Positions 1-11,872 of a stretch of 64,000 nt of DNA are shown here, one piece after another. A model generated the notes under the pieces. That model was not told the DNA's origin. It was given only the letters and a program-made list of their open reading frames with translations, and made no database searches. Origin of the DNA: Thermothielavioides terrestris NRRL 8126. Taxonomy: Eukaryota > Ascomycota > Sordariomycetes > Sordariales > Chaetomiaceae. The position numbers were made by a program, and so were the translations under genes. Every line of letters begins with the position of its first letter. Position 1 is the first letter of the stretch. Where the stretch lies: the NCBI RefSeq assembly GCF_000226115.1, contig NC_016459.1, positions 2,899,501 to 2,963,500 of the forward strand. Reading direction: 5' to 3'.

Positions 1-1439
1 AACGCGTGTTCTGTCCGAGAAAGCAGGACATCGTTTTGTTAACGGAGCCGGGACCCTCCGTCAACGTTGACGAAATGCCGTTCATTGGAGCGCCGATCGA
101 GACTGAGATGGCCAGGTCCATTGCCGTAGGCGACGTGAACCCCATCACCCGGCAGCGCATCCCGGTGCCTCGTTCCCCAGGCAAGAGGAGGATCAGCCAA
201 GCTCTCGCACCAGCGAGCGGGCCCCCGAGGAGTCTCGGGAAACCCATCGACGAGTACTTCAAGGACAAAGGTTCGCGCCGCATCCCTCTGGGAGAAATGG
301 ATCCGAACTGCTTCGCCATCGATCCGGACCACAACAGCAACGCAACCGCGGCCGATGCGCCTCGCCCCATTGTGTTTCCGCTCCCGAGGCCATATCTGGA
401 CAGCGCAGAGGAACCCGCAAGCCCAGCTCGGCCGTACACCAACAATCCTCGCCTGCTCCGGCGGCGGAGCGAGCCAATCTCGAAGCTGCTTGGCTTGGAT
501 CCATTTGGGTCCTCGGAACATCGTCGGCGGACAACGGGACCCGTAATTCAAGTGTATCAGGACCCGGCTTCTTCCACAAGACCGCCAAAGAAGGCACGAC
601 TGTGTGATGACGCGACCGATGAAGAAGGCGCCAGCGCAACCCCGGAAAAGAGCAAGTTCTTTTCAGCCACGCAGCAAAGGAAACCTGCGAAGAAGAAAGA
701 GACGGCGCAGATGTTGATGTCGGATGATTCGGTCGAAGAGGCCTTCCGAAGCCTCCCTGATTTCGACTCGTGGCGTTCTGAGAAGCCCGTCAAGCCATCC
801 GATGAGATCGCCATATTCGATGAGGGCTCCCCTGAGAAGAAGAGCGAGGTGGTCCTTCCGGCTGCACCTTTGGCTGAGAGCGACAATGTCGAGGACCAGG
901 TGGAAGTGCCTGCTTCGTCTCCCCTTCAACACGGACCAGCTGAGGAGTCGCAGAGTCAAGGCCCCACAGCCATGACGCCGCTCGGGGAGCTCCTGAAGGG
1001 TTTCTCGTACGAGACGGCACGGCCTCGCACCCGAGTCGTCCACGGTCTGCCCACGCCGGCATCCAGCGTACACCCGACAGCGACACCCAAGAATGTCCAT
1101 CCACCGACCACTCAAACTCCCTTGTTGACGCCCCTGCAGCGCATTGGAGCCCGGGCGTTGCACCGCACAACGTCTGGCCCGACACCGACGAGGCCACGGA
1201 CACCCGTGTCCGGGCTCAAGCCAAAACAACTCTCTGTGCCGTCTGTGGATCCGGCATCCATTCCGCTGCCAAAGGTGGATATGGAAGAACTTGAGGCGCT
1301 GAACAGGCCCTTGGGAAGCGAGGATCAGATCGTCCCTGAGAGTGACGGGGAGAATGAGGAGAATGATGACGAGGACGATGAGCCGAAACAGGCATGCTCG
1401 GGCATGCGACTTGATTTGTCCAGGTTCCTGTACTCATGA
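1..1439 (+). CDS. exo1: Exonuclease 1, C-terminal half (5' partial)
   Basis: The reading frame enters from the left edge (codons in phase from base 3; base 6 is an in-frame GTG, not a start) and stops with TGA at 1437-1439. What remains begins with the end of the XPG/FEN-type region (RVFCP, then FIGAPIE and GDVNPIT, typical of fungal Exo1), followed by IPLGEMDPNCF and a long low-complexity tail. KSKFF at 648-662 matches the Mlh1-interacting MIP box known from yeast Exo1. The tail ends with an acidic stretch and LDLSRFLY. Exo1 is a 5'-3' exonuclease and flap endonuclease acting in mismatch repair, double-strand-break resection and telomere processing. The catalytic N-terminal domain lies outside the window. 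Family assignment is by motif recognition. Confidence 0.87.
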   Translation, partial: RVFCPRKQDIVLLTEPGPSVNVDEMPFIGAPIETEMARSIAVGDVNPITRQRIPVPRSPGKRRISQALAPASGPPRSLGKPIDEYFKDKGSRRIPLGEMDPNCFAIDPDHNSNATAADAPRPIVFPLPRPYLDSAEEPASPARPYTNNPRLLRRRSEPISKLLGLDPFGSSEHRRRTTGPVIQVYQDPASSTRPPKKARLCDDATDEEGASATPEKSKFFSATQQRKPAKKKETAQMLMSDDSVEEAFRSLPDFDSWRSEKPVKPSDEIAIFDEGSPEKKSEVVLPAAPLAESDNVEDQVEVPASSPLQHGPAEESQSQGPTAMTPLGELLKGFSYETARPRTRVVHGLPTPASSVHPTATPKNVHPPTTQTPLLTPLQRIGARALHRTTSGPTPTRPRTPVSGLKPKQLSVPSVDPASIPLPKVDMEELEALNRPLGSEDQIVPESDGENEENDDEDDEPKQACSGMRLDLSRFLYS

Positions 1440-2312
1440 CATATTTGTCGTGGACCGATTGAGGTAGGCGCTGGCATGGGCGAGGGCAGCAGCAAGTGCA
1501 TAGCGCTGGCGTTTGGGGCCGGTAATTTTTCCTGGGTCCGGACTTGGCGTTTGGGCATCTGGGAGTTGGCTGTACTACTGGGTCATTGTGATGGGTGTTG
1601 TTTATCTCTAAGTAACTCCGGTTAAGGTCATTCGTGCTAAGGAATATCGGGAGGTTGAAGCTGGTTTGGTGGTTGGTCTTGATTCCTGAATTGAAAGCGA
1701 AGGCGGTTTACGTTGTGCAGTGCAGAGCACGAAAGTGCACCGCGTACACCCCGCTTTCACCTCGAGACGGATGGGCGAGGTACCTATATCGCTGCTCAAC
1801 ATCTATTGTTTGGTCACATAGTGAATAGAAGGTGCACATTATTTCAGTATACTGTTGACTTATTGTTAACCTTTCTGTTAAACTTGATGCTAAAATCTAA
1901 CTTGCTCTATTGTGTCTGGCTGCTTCATATTGTTGTGCCAGCTCAGATAACCTCCAGGTGCATAGTGTACATATCAGTTACGCCCCGCAGTGTTCTGTAT
2001 GTAATCCGTACAGCCAATGTTTCCGTCTGGCAGAATTCATGAACTCACGTTACGTTAGCGTGTTATCCACAGTTAGTGCAGCTGTGCGACTCCACAACCA
2101 TCCACCCCAAAATTTCCACGGCGATAAAATTCAACCGCCGCCAGTGCCCGCCTCGCCCATTTCCACGGTTCCAGGCTGCCTCTGTTGCGAGGTCCGCCGA
2201 AGTAACGACACTGTCCGTAGGCGCACATTGCCTCAGTCGTTTCCGGTGTTCTCAGTTCCATTTGGCATCTTCTCCCCCCGGCGAACAAAAAAGTAGCCTG
2301 AGAGGGGAAACA
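1440..2312. other. Intergenic between exo1 and the SURF6 gene
   Basis: No convincing gene. It contains the exo1 3' region, an AT-richer block at about 1800-2060 with TTAAC/GTTAA runs, and the promoter and leader of the next gene. Short ORFs here lack coding character. Confidence 0.6.
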
Positions 2313-4178
2313 ATGGCGGACACAGTGTTGCAGGTCAGCGCCCGCCCCAGACCATGCGAGTCGACCTTCGCCCGCTGATCCTTGTTTGCTTGCACCAGGA
2401 CCGCCTCCGCGAACAGCCAAAGGCCTTCGATGGCCTCCTTTCTCTTATTCCGGCCAAGTTGTACTACGGGGTGGACACCAGTGTACGTTGCTTATCCCGT
2501 TCTTGCCTATCCTCGCCGCATGTCCTGAACCCCGCTCGCCGCATCCCTCAGCACCCCGGTCGGGCCCGCTCCGGATCCAAGACCTCTACTGATGCGCGTA
2601 CTTGCCATCGAACAGGATCAACGGCGGGGGAAGAAGCAGACCAAAGAGGAGGCCAAAGCTGCAAGGCGGGGAAAGCTGGATCCCGACAGCGAGCTGAACC
2701 GCGATGCGAAGGAGGTCATGGACGAGCGCGCGCGGAACAAGCGCAAGCTTCAGGAGATGGAAGCCGAAGAGCAGAGCGACGGGACCTCCGAGCAAGATGA
2801 CGACAGCGATTTGCCCAGGATAGAGAAGGAGAAACCCGGAGAGGGGCTGAAGAAGAAGAAACCGAAGCTAGACGAAGAGGTGGAGGGAGGGGAAGAGCCA
2901 GCTTCGAAGAAGGTGAAGAGCACCGACGGGAAGGAAGCGGTCGTCGACGCAGCTCCGGAGAGCAAGACACGGAAGGCTAAGGAGGAGAAGAAGCTGGCGA
3001 AGAAGCAGAAGAAGGAGGAGGCGAAGAAGCGGAAGAAAGAGGAGGCAAAGAAAGCGAAAGCGGAAAGCGCTGAAAAGAGCGGGAAACTAGGAAAGGGGGA
3101 GAAGGCGGTTGCCGCTGACGAAGATGATGTCGAAGAGTCCGCAGCAAAGGAACCACCACCTGCGCAAGGGTCCACCGAGGTTGAGAGCGAGAAAGACAAG
3201 GATATGGAGCCGATCGATGTGTCGGGGCTTGCGAATGAAGACGAGAACGTCTCGGCAGGGTCGGACTCGTCAGCAGACTCAGCTCCCGACTCTCCCACCT
3301 TCGACACCGCCAAAAACGCCTCAGCTGAACCCGCCAGCGCCACGACATCCATCTCCTCTGCCGTTCCGCCATCAGAGAAGCCCAAGTACCTCAAGATTCC
3401 CGCCGACACGACCGCGCTTCGCGCTCGCCTCCAGGCCAAACTCGCCGCCATGCGCGCAGCTCGCAAAATGGAGGACGCCGAGGGCAGACCTATCCGGACG
3501 AGGGAGGATTTGATCGAGGCACGGCGAGCAAAGCAAGCGCAACGCAAGGCGCACAAGAAGGAGATGCGCCGGCTAGCCAAGGAAGAGGAGGAGAGGAAAC
3601 GGGAGCAAGCGCTCGCGAGCTCGCGCAACTCGCCCGGCCTCAGCCCCCTCTTCGACAAGGAAGATGACCGCAGCACCAATCACTTCGCCTTCGGCCGCAT
3701 GACCTTCTCAGACGGCACCCAGCTGTCACACGACCTGAGCTACGAAAAGTCGCCGGGGAGCGCCAAGAAGAAGGGCCCCAGCGACCCGAAATCAGCGCTA
3801 CAAAAGCTCGAGGCGCAGAAGAAGCGCCTCGCCGCCATGGACGAGGACAAGCGCAAGGAGGTGCTCGAGAAGGAGACCTGGCTGGCAGCGCGCAAGCGGG
3901 CCGAGGGCCAGAAGGTGCACGACAACGAGTCGCTGCTCAAGAAGGCGCTCAAGCGCAAGGAGAAGGCCAAGAAGAAGTCGGCGCGCGAGTGGAAGGAGCG
4001 CACCGAGGGCGTCAAGGCGGCCATCAAGGAGCGCCAGCGCAAGCGCGAGGAAAACATCCGCAAGCGCCGCGAGGAGAAGCTCGCCCACAAGGCCGGCAAG
4101 AAGAAGAACAAGGGCGTCGCCACGAAGAAGAAGAACAGGCCCGGCTTTGAGGGCGGGTTCGGTAGTGGGCGGAAGTAG
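2313..4178 (+). CDS. rrp14: SURF6/Rrp14 family ribosome-biogenesis protein
   Basis: Model: join(2313..2333, 2399..2482, 2616..4178), 555 aa. Exon 1 encodes only MADTVLQ. Exon 2 encodes the conserved N-terminal SURF6 motif (AKLYYGVDTS follows KAFDGLLSLIP), and exon 3 resumes with DQRRGKKQTKEE. Both introns (65 and 133 nt) are phase 0, with CTGAT-like branch sites and CAG acceptors. The middle is a Lys/Glu/Ala-rich charged region. The C-terminal half is the SURF6 domain (FAFGRMTFSDG, then KKRLAAMDEDKR, then basic coiled coil), ending in a basic Gly/Arg tail. Rrp14/SURF6 proteins are nucleolar and act in 40S and 60S subunit assembly; that role comes from the family. The ORF from 2592 alone would miss the N terminus. 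Confidence 0.92.
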
Positions 4179-5660
4179 AAGGGATGGCGGGGTGGGCGGG
4201 TGATGAATCGAATCGACGTTGCTGCTGAAAAGTCTGGGGCGGCCAATTGTCATTGGAAGAATGGGCTGCAGTCGGTTGCTGCGGTCTTTGTTTACATTTT
4301 TGTTATCGAGGTTGGGTGTCTGGCGTTGTCGCTTTCCCGGATGCATCGCGGTATATTTCTTGGGCCTCCTCTTCGTGTCTGGACCGCATATGCATGTTGT
4401 GCTGGAGTCGAGTGGATAGGAAAATATCACGCGAGGTCTGATGTTGATCGCAAACAGAGCTGGCATCAATGTCAGGATGGTTCATCCAGTTCACTCCGGT
4501 ACGTTTGGAGGGGAGCGGGCAGCAACCGGCTTCGCGATCAAGCCAAGCATGCCATTCATTCCCGTCGACGCTTCCAAGCCATGTCAGTTAGTTCCAGTTC
4601 ATGGTTAAACGCCGTCAATTATCTCCACGAAATAACAAGAGAAGGAACCAAAGGTACAAAGAGAGGAAATGAGAAAGAAAAAGAAACAGACTCCCTTTTG
4701 CTCCGTTTACCAGCAACCACAAGAGCACCCACCCCTGAAACAGAACATACCCGCCACAACCCACACACACACCGCATCAAACACACGAGGTCGAACGTCT
4801 CTCTCCCGCCCACCGCTCCTCTCCAGAGCCCTAGGAAGGAGGCACCAGGCAGTTGGCGAGGCTGCTCCCAGAAAGACAAAACAAGACATGGCATGTAATG
4901 CCGCCCGCCCAGTCCGCTCACACGCCCCTCGACCGCCTCTCGGACACACCGACAGAGCTGACCTGCTGCTCCACCCCATCCAACGCCCACCACGTCACAT
5001 CACATCACATCAATAAGAGTCCCCATGGGCCATGTCATGTCAAGGCGAAAATGACTGGCCCCCCCTTTACGCCCAGATCCGACAAAAAGCAGTCCCGTCC
5101 TGTCCCAGTACCGTCCCCTCCTGAATCGCACGCACGATGAAGCAGACCCGCCGGTATCGAGGCGTATCCGTATGTCTATCTCGTTGTCTTGGATGGTTGA
5201 TCCCGGTATAGACGACACGGCCAGAGTGTTTGCCAAGCCCAACGCTTGTGTCCTTTCCAGATCAAAGCAAGCAAGGGGAAGAGCAACGGTCCGGCCCAGC
5301 GTCGTGTCTGCATCGTTGCCTGAAGCACTGGGTCGTAGGGAACGGAATTGTTTTGTTGTCGTTGGGCAAAGAGAGGCGGGCCGTAAGATATGAAACATAA
5401 AGGTGTTGTTTGTCGTTTTTCGAATGTTTCGCGGGTTTTGCGAGTGGAGTTCGCCAATTCATGGTACGACCGGGTTCGTTTTCGGGGTGGTGTTCAGACG
5501 GGCAGGACGAGGCTTATGGCACCGGTGAGGTGAGGCAAGATATCTTCATCGGATGAGGCTGGATACTGCAGACTCGAGCTGGGTGGTGTCGGTGGAAGAG
5601 CGGGGCACAAGTCGCATGGGTGGGCGTGTCGGAGACGGTGGTGGAGGCCGCCTGAGCGAA
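4179..5660. other. Convergent intergenic region between SURF6 and vps74
   Basis: Two converging 3' ends with about 1.5 kb between them. I see no gene. There is a short CACAT-type tandem run near 4996-5011 and CATGTCATGTCA near 5031, and A-rich and C-rich stretches at 4640-4760. The small ORFs on both strands look non-coding. Confidence 0.6.
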
Positions 5661-6987
5661 CTAGAGGAGGGAATCGAGGCGGGTGAAGACGCTCAGACAG
5701 GCGGCGATGACTTCGAGCTGCAGCTCCTTGTCCTGGGCCTTGCTGACTTCCTGCAAGGCGGGCGTCAGTAATTGACTTGCGGACAAGGGAGGATGGGATG
5801 TCAGGTTTAGTTCAAAGGGGCCTTGCGCACCTCGCCAATAACCTGCGGCAGGTTCTCCCCGATATCGTTCATGGTCGCCTTCCTCCCAAAGGGCCACTGG
5901 CTGTAGTCGGCGAGCAGCTCGTCCGTCTGGTTGAAGGCCTTCTCCCTGGCCTCGTGGCCGAGCGTCGACAGCGCGTTCTCGAGGACGTTAGCCGCGTAGG
6001 CCGCGCAGACCATGGCCACGGTGCGCAGGTAACGGAACTCGAGACCCTCGGGTAGCCACTGCGAGCTGTTGAGCACGACGGTGCGCTGCGTCAGCACGTT
6101 ACGGACGCGCCGCCGGATCTCATCCTTCGCGCCGCTGTCGACCACCGGGTGCGTTGCCATGTCGAAGAGGAGGAAGTTGCGCTTCTCGGTCCGCAGGATG
6201 CCCTTGTCTACTAGGCCCTTGGCCAGCCGCTCGCGCACCTGCTTGAGTTGGTAGCCGATCTTCATCAGGTTCCATGTCTCGCCTAGCCGCCCGCATTGCG
6301 TTAGCTTCAACCATGACCGCATATTCCGGCCAAAGAGAGCAATGGAGCTGCCAGCATACCGCTCATAAGGTCAATCCAGCTGCTGACGCTCATCTTCTCG
6401 CTCGTTTTCATCATCTTCAGTGCCTCGTCTAAAAGCACCTCGCCTGTCAGGGTGTCGTCGATGACTTCGATGATGCGGTCGGGCAGCGGGAAGTTCCGCC
6501 GCGACGGCGTCTTTTGCATGGCTATCCGGCCGCGGAAGGCGAGTTCCAGCACGATGCACCCGCGGAGGGCATAGGAGATGTTGTCGTTCCAGAATGAGAG
6601 GTAGCCCTGCAACGCGAGCCAACATCAGCACGCCTTGCCCCGATCACACACAACCGCTCACAGTGCACTCGAGCATGCAAGAAAAGGGAAAAAAACATTA
6701 CACACCTGCTTATCTTTCAACCCCAACAAGAGCACCTCCTCCATGAGCGTCAGCTTGGGCTGCTTGCTGCGCTCGGCGCTCTCGCTGATATCGCGCGGGT
6801 CGTAGGCGATCCGGTGTCCGTTCTCGCCGCTCTCGTAGCTCGTCTCGGGCCCTGTGTGGTCCCGGACGTTGACCGACGAATTGGTCCGCGAGGAGGGGCC
6901 AATGCCGTTGCCGTCTCCCCCGCCCGCACCGCCGGCCCCGCCTCCGCCCCTGCGCCGTGTCAGGCCGGCCGTCGTCGTGGTCGCCAT
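5661..6987 (-). CDS. vps74: Vps74/GOLPH3 (GPP34 family) PI4P effector of the Golgi
   Basis: Model: complement(join(5661..5750, 5831..6282, 6360..6606, 6706..6987)), 356 aa. The three introns (80, 77, 99 nt) have GTRNGT-like donors, and the last two carry TACTGAC and GCTAACG branch sites. After a Gly-rich disordered N terminus (residues 1-70) the GPP34 domain runs from [16 protein letters not shown] to the end. W100 and R109 correspond in spacing to the yeast residues Trp88 and Arg97 that bind PI4P. The conserved [15 protein letters not shown] segment spans the intron 2 junction. Vps74 binds PI4P on the Golgi and retains glycosyltransferases by linking their tails to COPI. Its neighbour on the same strand is an oxysterol-binding protein that also handles PI4P, a thematic link only. 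Confidence 0.96.
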
Positions 6988-8178
6988 TGGTCTCTAGCTT
7001 TCGCTCTTCCGCCGACGGCGCGCCGGAACCCGGGGAGCCCAAGTTTTGGCAGCTGTCTGTGTCGTACCGGCTCGGTATGCGGTGAAGGAAACGCCGGGGC
7101 GGTTTGATGGGTGCGCTGGTTCGCGTTCTGACGGGATTCTCGGGCTCCGCTGTTGGCGATGGTTCGGGGCGAGTGTATTAGGGGTTGCCCGAAGTAATGG
7201 GCGGACGGCTGCGGTGCTTGGCGGTTGGTGGATTTGCAAGGCGGAATTCAACAGACCCTCCCTCAGCTCTAGACACGGCCCCTTGCACTCTCAGCTGCGA
7301 CTTCCGGTGTAGTGGTATCCCACTGAAATCGGAAGACGGTGTACGGAGCGAATGGGGCGAGAGTCGAAGCTGATGTCTGTTCCGTGTTTGCTTTATTGCG
7401 CCGTCGAGGCTGTCTTGTGCCTTTTTCCTGCTCCTTTTTTCGCTGCACTTCAGCAGGTGTCGAAATGCGGCTTAGCGGTCCTTGATAACCATCGATAGAG
7501 TGGGTGCGAGACAACAGTGTGGGGCACCGATTCAGGTAAGGCTGCCTGGCGCCAAGACATGATCAAGGGACGAACCCTCTTGTCCTCGAGCAACCACATT
7601 CCCGAGAAACCACATCCCCGACCGGAGCAACTGTCCTTGACTACTCCGAATTACACCAGGAGGTGTCATGGCCATTTCTCCGCGAACCAGAGAACTGATG
7701 GCCCTTCCAAGCCCTGACACCCGAAAATCCCCATATCGGCACGCCCGTGCTGACAACCTGAACCAAGAAGCAAGGCCTCACATGTCGATCGAGTCTCTTT
7801 CCGAGCTCCATACGGAAGTACATGCTCCGCCGAGGGAAGCAGCTGGTAGCTTCCTGCGTCCTTGCGATGGAGTTGCCTTTGTATCCGCTCTTGTTCCACT
7901 TGACATTGGTGTGGTCATTAACGCTGCTGCCCTCTATCCGTGTGTAGATAATATGTATACGCACGCACCCAGATCGACCCAAAGCTGGCCCACCGCAGCA
8001 TGCCCTGTTCACAACGAACGCCCTAAGCCCGTCCAGCAGAGCCGAAAGGGAGAATATGCAGCCAACGAGAGATCCCAATCGATATATGACGCCGCGCAAC
8101 GCTCCTCTATACCAAGCGAGTCCAAATGCAGCTGCCTGATGCACCACCGTTCTGCCCCTCCACGCCTCGGCTATGGGC
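6988..8178. other. Intergenic between vps74 and the OSBP gene
   Basis: Holds the promoter and leader of vps74 and the 3' region of the OSBP gene, both on the minus strand. The ORF running on from the OSBP exon into 7641-8178 is intron read-through and lacks coding character. No other feature recognised. Confidence 0.6.
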
Positions 8179-9887
8179 TTAGGGGACGATCCCCTCCAAG
8201 CTCCAGTCCCCCTTCTGCGCCCGGTTGAGCAACTCCCTGCCTTTCTCCGAGAGTGATGGCTTGCCGGCCTTGTCTGTGGCCTGCTCAAAGAAAACGGGCT
8301 TCCACTTCTCTCCGGCCCGGTCACGCTCTCGCGCCTTCTGCCGCTGGTATTCTTCGAGCTCCTGTTTGACTGCCGTCGCCCGTGAATACTGCTTGGCGAG
8401 AATCGCCTTGGTGACTTCGCCCCACAGCTGCAGAGATTCGTTAGGGAGCTGCAGCTCCGGGGGCGGGAGCACCTTGGGCGCCACCGTGAGAGGGGCGAGG
8501 TCGATGATGGTGATTTGGTCTTCGGGCGGGTGGGAGTTCTACGCTCTGGCGTTAGGACGGGGGGTTGCAATGTGCGTCTTCTCAAGAGAAAACTCACCAA
8601 AGGTTTTGGGCCTAGGGTGAAGACTATCTTCTCCTTCCAGGGTCCGCCAAGCCGAACGAGGACTTCCTCCTCTGGAACGTCCTTGATGTTTTGCTTGTCG
8701 TCCTTCTCGGGATCGTAATGGAAGATAATACCCTCTACCTTGTTCGTTGACCGTCCGAGCCAGCCATCGTCGTAGTAGTGTAAGATGGCTTTGAGCTTGG
8801 TCTCCGGGCACGTAATGTAGGCCATGTCCCCGACACTCACGCTCAAAGCACCCCTAAAAAAGCCGCCCAAATGCGCCGCAGGATGCGTCAACTGATATGT
8901 CTCATGGTTGCGCCGCTCCACAGTAATGAATATTCCCAGGTTGTGCTCTCCCGGCATCACTTTAATCGAAGTGCCGGTGAACTTTGCCGTGATCTGGTCG
9001 AAGCCTTTCGCATGGATGCCCTTCTCCGGACAGCTGATGTAAAATGCGCTGACGGGCGGATGGTGTGACGTTTGCTCCGTCAGATATGAAATCCGGACCG
9101 GCTTGGTAGGATTCGTCGACGATTGTGAGATGGACACCGTAGACGAGGCACGGGCATCGCCAGAACCTAGCCCGTTCGGCACAGAAAGCCTCGCCGACTT
9201 CGTGCTGGATGAGCTGCTGCCAGGAGGGCTGCCACGTTTTCGGAGCGCTGTGGTGTCGATCTTCGGGGCGTCATCTTCGGTCTCCCAGTTGCACTGACCA
9301 ATCAGTCAGTCGGCCTCTTTCCCCGTGGTGCTTGGGCTCCGGTAAACCCCCCGGTGAAGGCGTCCACCTACCCTGAAGAACTCGCCAAGGCAAGAGTTGT
9401 AGGGCTTGCACGGTTTCCCTTTTGCGTATTTCAGATCCTTTGTGAACCAGAAGCGCAACACTTCCAGCATGCGGTCAACCGGGTCGTCCGCGGTTCCAAT
9501 AGCGACAAAGGCATTGGGACAATCAAGATAGTTCCAATACTCGAGGTTCGGGGTTGGTTCGAGGAGCTGAGACGGAAGAGAGAATCGAACTGAGGCGAGG
9601 TCTGTCACTCCAATGAATCTGTGGAAAAGGTCCAGTCAGTGCTTGTCTGGACTTCCCATCTCGAGCATAGGTCCTGGAAGTCGGAGACCGAGACAACAGC
9701 ATCCGCCCCCTCACCGACTTTCACCCCTGGCTGACAGTGTTCTCATGCTAGGGGGTACCCGCCGCACTCACTTTCTCAAGATAGAGATGAGGGTCCTGAT
9801 CTTGGATCCCTCGTTCTGGTGCTCCTCTACTGTCTCGGGCCCAGCGGACGGCGGCGCCGCCGAAGACGACGACGATAACGCCCACAT
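8179..9887 (-). CDS. kes1: Oxysterol-binding protein, Kes1/Osh4 type
   Basis: Model: complement(join(8179..8538, 8598..9293, 9372..9618, 9772..9887)), 472 aa. Introns are 59, 78 and 153 nt; exon lengths sum to whole codons. The protein is essentially only the ORD lipid-transfer domain: SKIRTLISILRKFIGVTDL, then LEPTPNLEYWNYLD, PYNSCLGEFFR, the OSBP signature EQTSHHPP at residues 194-201, and a basic C-terminal region. No PH or ankyrin domain is visible, which places it with short Osh proteins. These exchange sterol for PI4P between membranes. A 40-residue Ser/Thr-rich insertion sits before the signature. The start is the least certain part: ATG at 9887 opens MWALSSSSSAAPP, and the frame stays open upstream without another ATG nearby. 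Confidence 0.93.
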
Positions 9888-11522
9888 GGCTCGAGCTCCC
9901 AGGGACTTTCCTCCTCGGCCCACCGCGTGGCTGTAACGGGCACAGTAGCAGAAGGAAAAGAAAGGCGAGATTTGAGGGCGTCAGTGTGCGGGGCTATGTT
10001 CGCCCAGGAAAGTTTGGCGGCAGGTTCCTCTACGCTAGGGGTCGGCGTCGATTTGAGGCGGTCGAGAGCCAGACTGCCTCCCCGTCGTCGGCTTCGTGGA
10101 CGGCTTGGTGCCGGCAAGGCCGATCAGCGGCCAAGCGCCACTAACTAATGCAGCTGATAAGGTGCCGATAAAGCATCAGAGTGGAGTGCTTCTGTTTGAC
10201 ACCCTGCCAAGAACTCAGCCCATTCGCTTGCACTGCCCTTCCCTGGGTCCAGCCTCCGGCGCCTTGTCGCGGGTATCGAAGTCCAGGTGCTTTCTCTGTC
10301 CGCGCTGTTGTTCAGAAACTAATTTGTCGAACGAAAGCCGGGACTTGGGGCTTGACGCGATTTGAAAGAGAGTAGCTGCGATAACAGGAAGCGGAAAGAT
10401 GAAGGCCGTCAGCGTTGCCCGAAATCTCTCGCGGCGGCGATGTCAGCGGCTCTGGACGAATCACAAGCCAATCATCCGGCCACGAGCGCGGATTGTGGGA
10501 TCTGGTGTCTCGAAGACAGGGGGTTCTTCGGACTTTCTTCATTGTTGCTCTTCTGCCGGGTCGCACCTTCTATATACTACTACAAAGTGGCTTCTGGCCA
10601 ATGAATCAAGCCGTCGATGCCACGGGGCATGGATGGACGACTGACAGGCAGCAAAAAGCGTTGACGTTCTGAAGGGTGCGCAGCGCAGCCCATGCTCCAT
10701 GTCTCGACGATGCATTCTTGTTCTGAGAACGTTCACATAAGAGACAACAGCAGTGCTCGATAGTCTCGACAACCCGTCTTGCTCTGAGATTCTACTCAGT
10801 CGATTCTCGCATCGCAGTCTCTTTAGGTGCTTACTTTAACTTGCTTGAAGCAGCAAGTCCAAGAGTCTGCCGCTCACTCTGGCTGCGGTTGACTCTCAGC
10901 AACTCAACTTAGTTCTTAAGGAAACCATGATGCCGCGCAATTACCCTTGCCGTTACTTTGCATAGTCTCTGCTCTTTTGTCCTGTTGAGTCTCCGCCGCT
11001 CCAGTGAGACAACTCCCATTCGCTGGCTTCACTTCCAGACCAAAAGGCCTGTCATATATAACGACTACCTTAGTGATGTATTCCGTATATGCAGAGCCTA
11101 AGATTCGCAAGGAAGGAAAGAGCAAGGTGAGAAAACTTATTAGGAGAGGTGATTTCTGAGGATATTCCGTCCGATCTCTGAACCCCTCGATGTTTAATAA
11201 GACCATCTGACCATGCTCGCCATCCAGAAGGAAGGTGGTCCCAAGAGGCTTAGGAAATGGATTATTCTCATATAATGAGACATCACGCTTCTGCTGAGCA
11301 AAGTTGAGTGAAGGGATCCCCTCCCTCATTTACGTAGAACTCAGGGAGAGGTACTGCTCATTGCTAACAGCCCATTACTGCCGTACCTATCCTATGTGGG
11401 CTTACTCTCAATACGAGCAAGTTGAGCATCAATAAGTCAAGCTCGGGCAACATGACTGCTGCGCAAGAGGGCCGTGCAAACTATACTGGGTAGGTTGGCT
11501 TGATGAGCAGGGTGAGTTCGGT

Positions 11523-11642
11523 GAGCTGGATGAGCTGAGCTGGATGAGCTGGATGAGCTGGATGAGCTGGATGAGCTGGATGAGCTGGATGAGCTGGATG
11601 AGCTGGATGAGCTGGATGAGCTGGATGAGCTGGATGAGCTGA
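11523..11642. repeat. 9-bp minisatellite, unit GAGCTGGAT
   Basis: About 12 near-perfect head-to-tail copies of GAGCTGGAT run from 11537 to 11642, preceded by one out-of-register copy at 11523. The unit length is a multiple of three, so all frames stay open, giving artefactual Glu-Leu-Asp or Leu-Ile-Gln polymers. No flanking coding signal supports translation. Confidence 0.95.
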
Positions 11643-11872
11643 ACAAGCGGGGTCATAATCCGAGATCTCGTAATGCCATTGTGGACGGAAATCAAGCTAG
11701 ATCAACTGCTCGCTTGAGAGGCGAACATGGTACGCAGTTTGAAGAATAACTCCGCTCTGAAGGCGGCCCTCCTGTTACACACCCAACCCCCGACCCAGCG
11801 CTTGCTCCCATATTTACTAAACCCACTCCCCATCCGGGCCGGCAGTCTGCCACCCTCTCCCGGCGGTTATTC

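Noticed and set aside
7641..8597. Extension of the OSBP exon frame to 7641
   Set aside because: Read-through past a GTGAGT donor at 8597; the next exon at 8538-8179 restores the conserved C terminus of the family.
10916..11329. 137-codon minus-strand ORF with an ATG
   Set aside because: No domain, no coding bias and no transcript signal; left as unannotated.
11523..11642. CRISPR-like array
   Set aside because: Units are contiguous 9-mers with no spacers, and the organism is a fungus.
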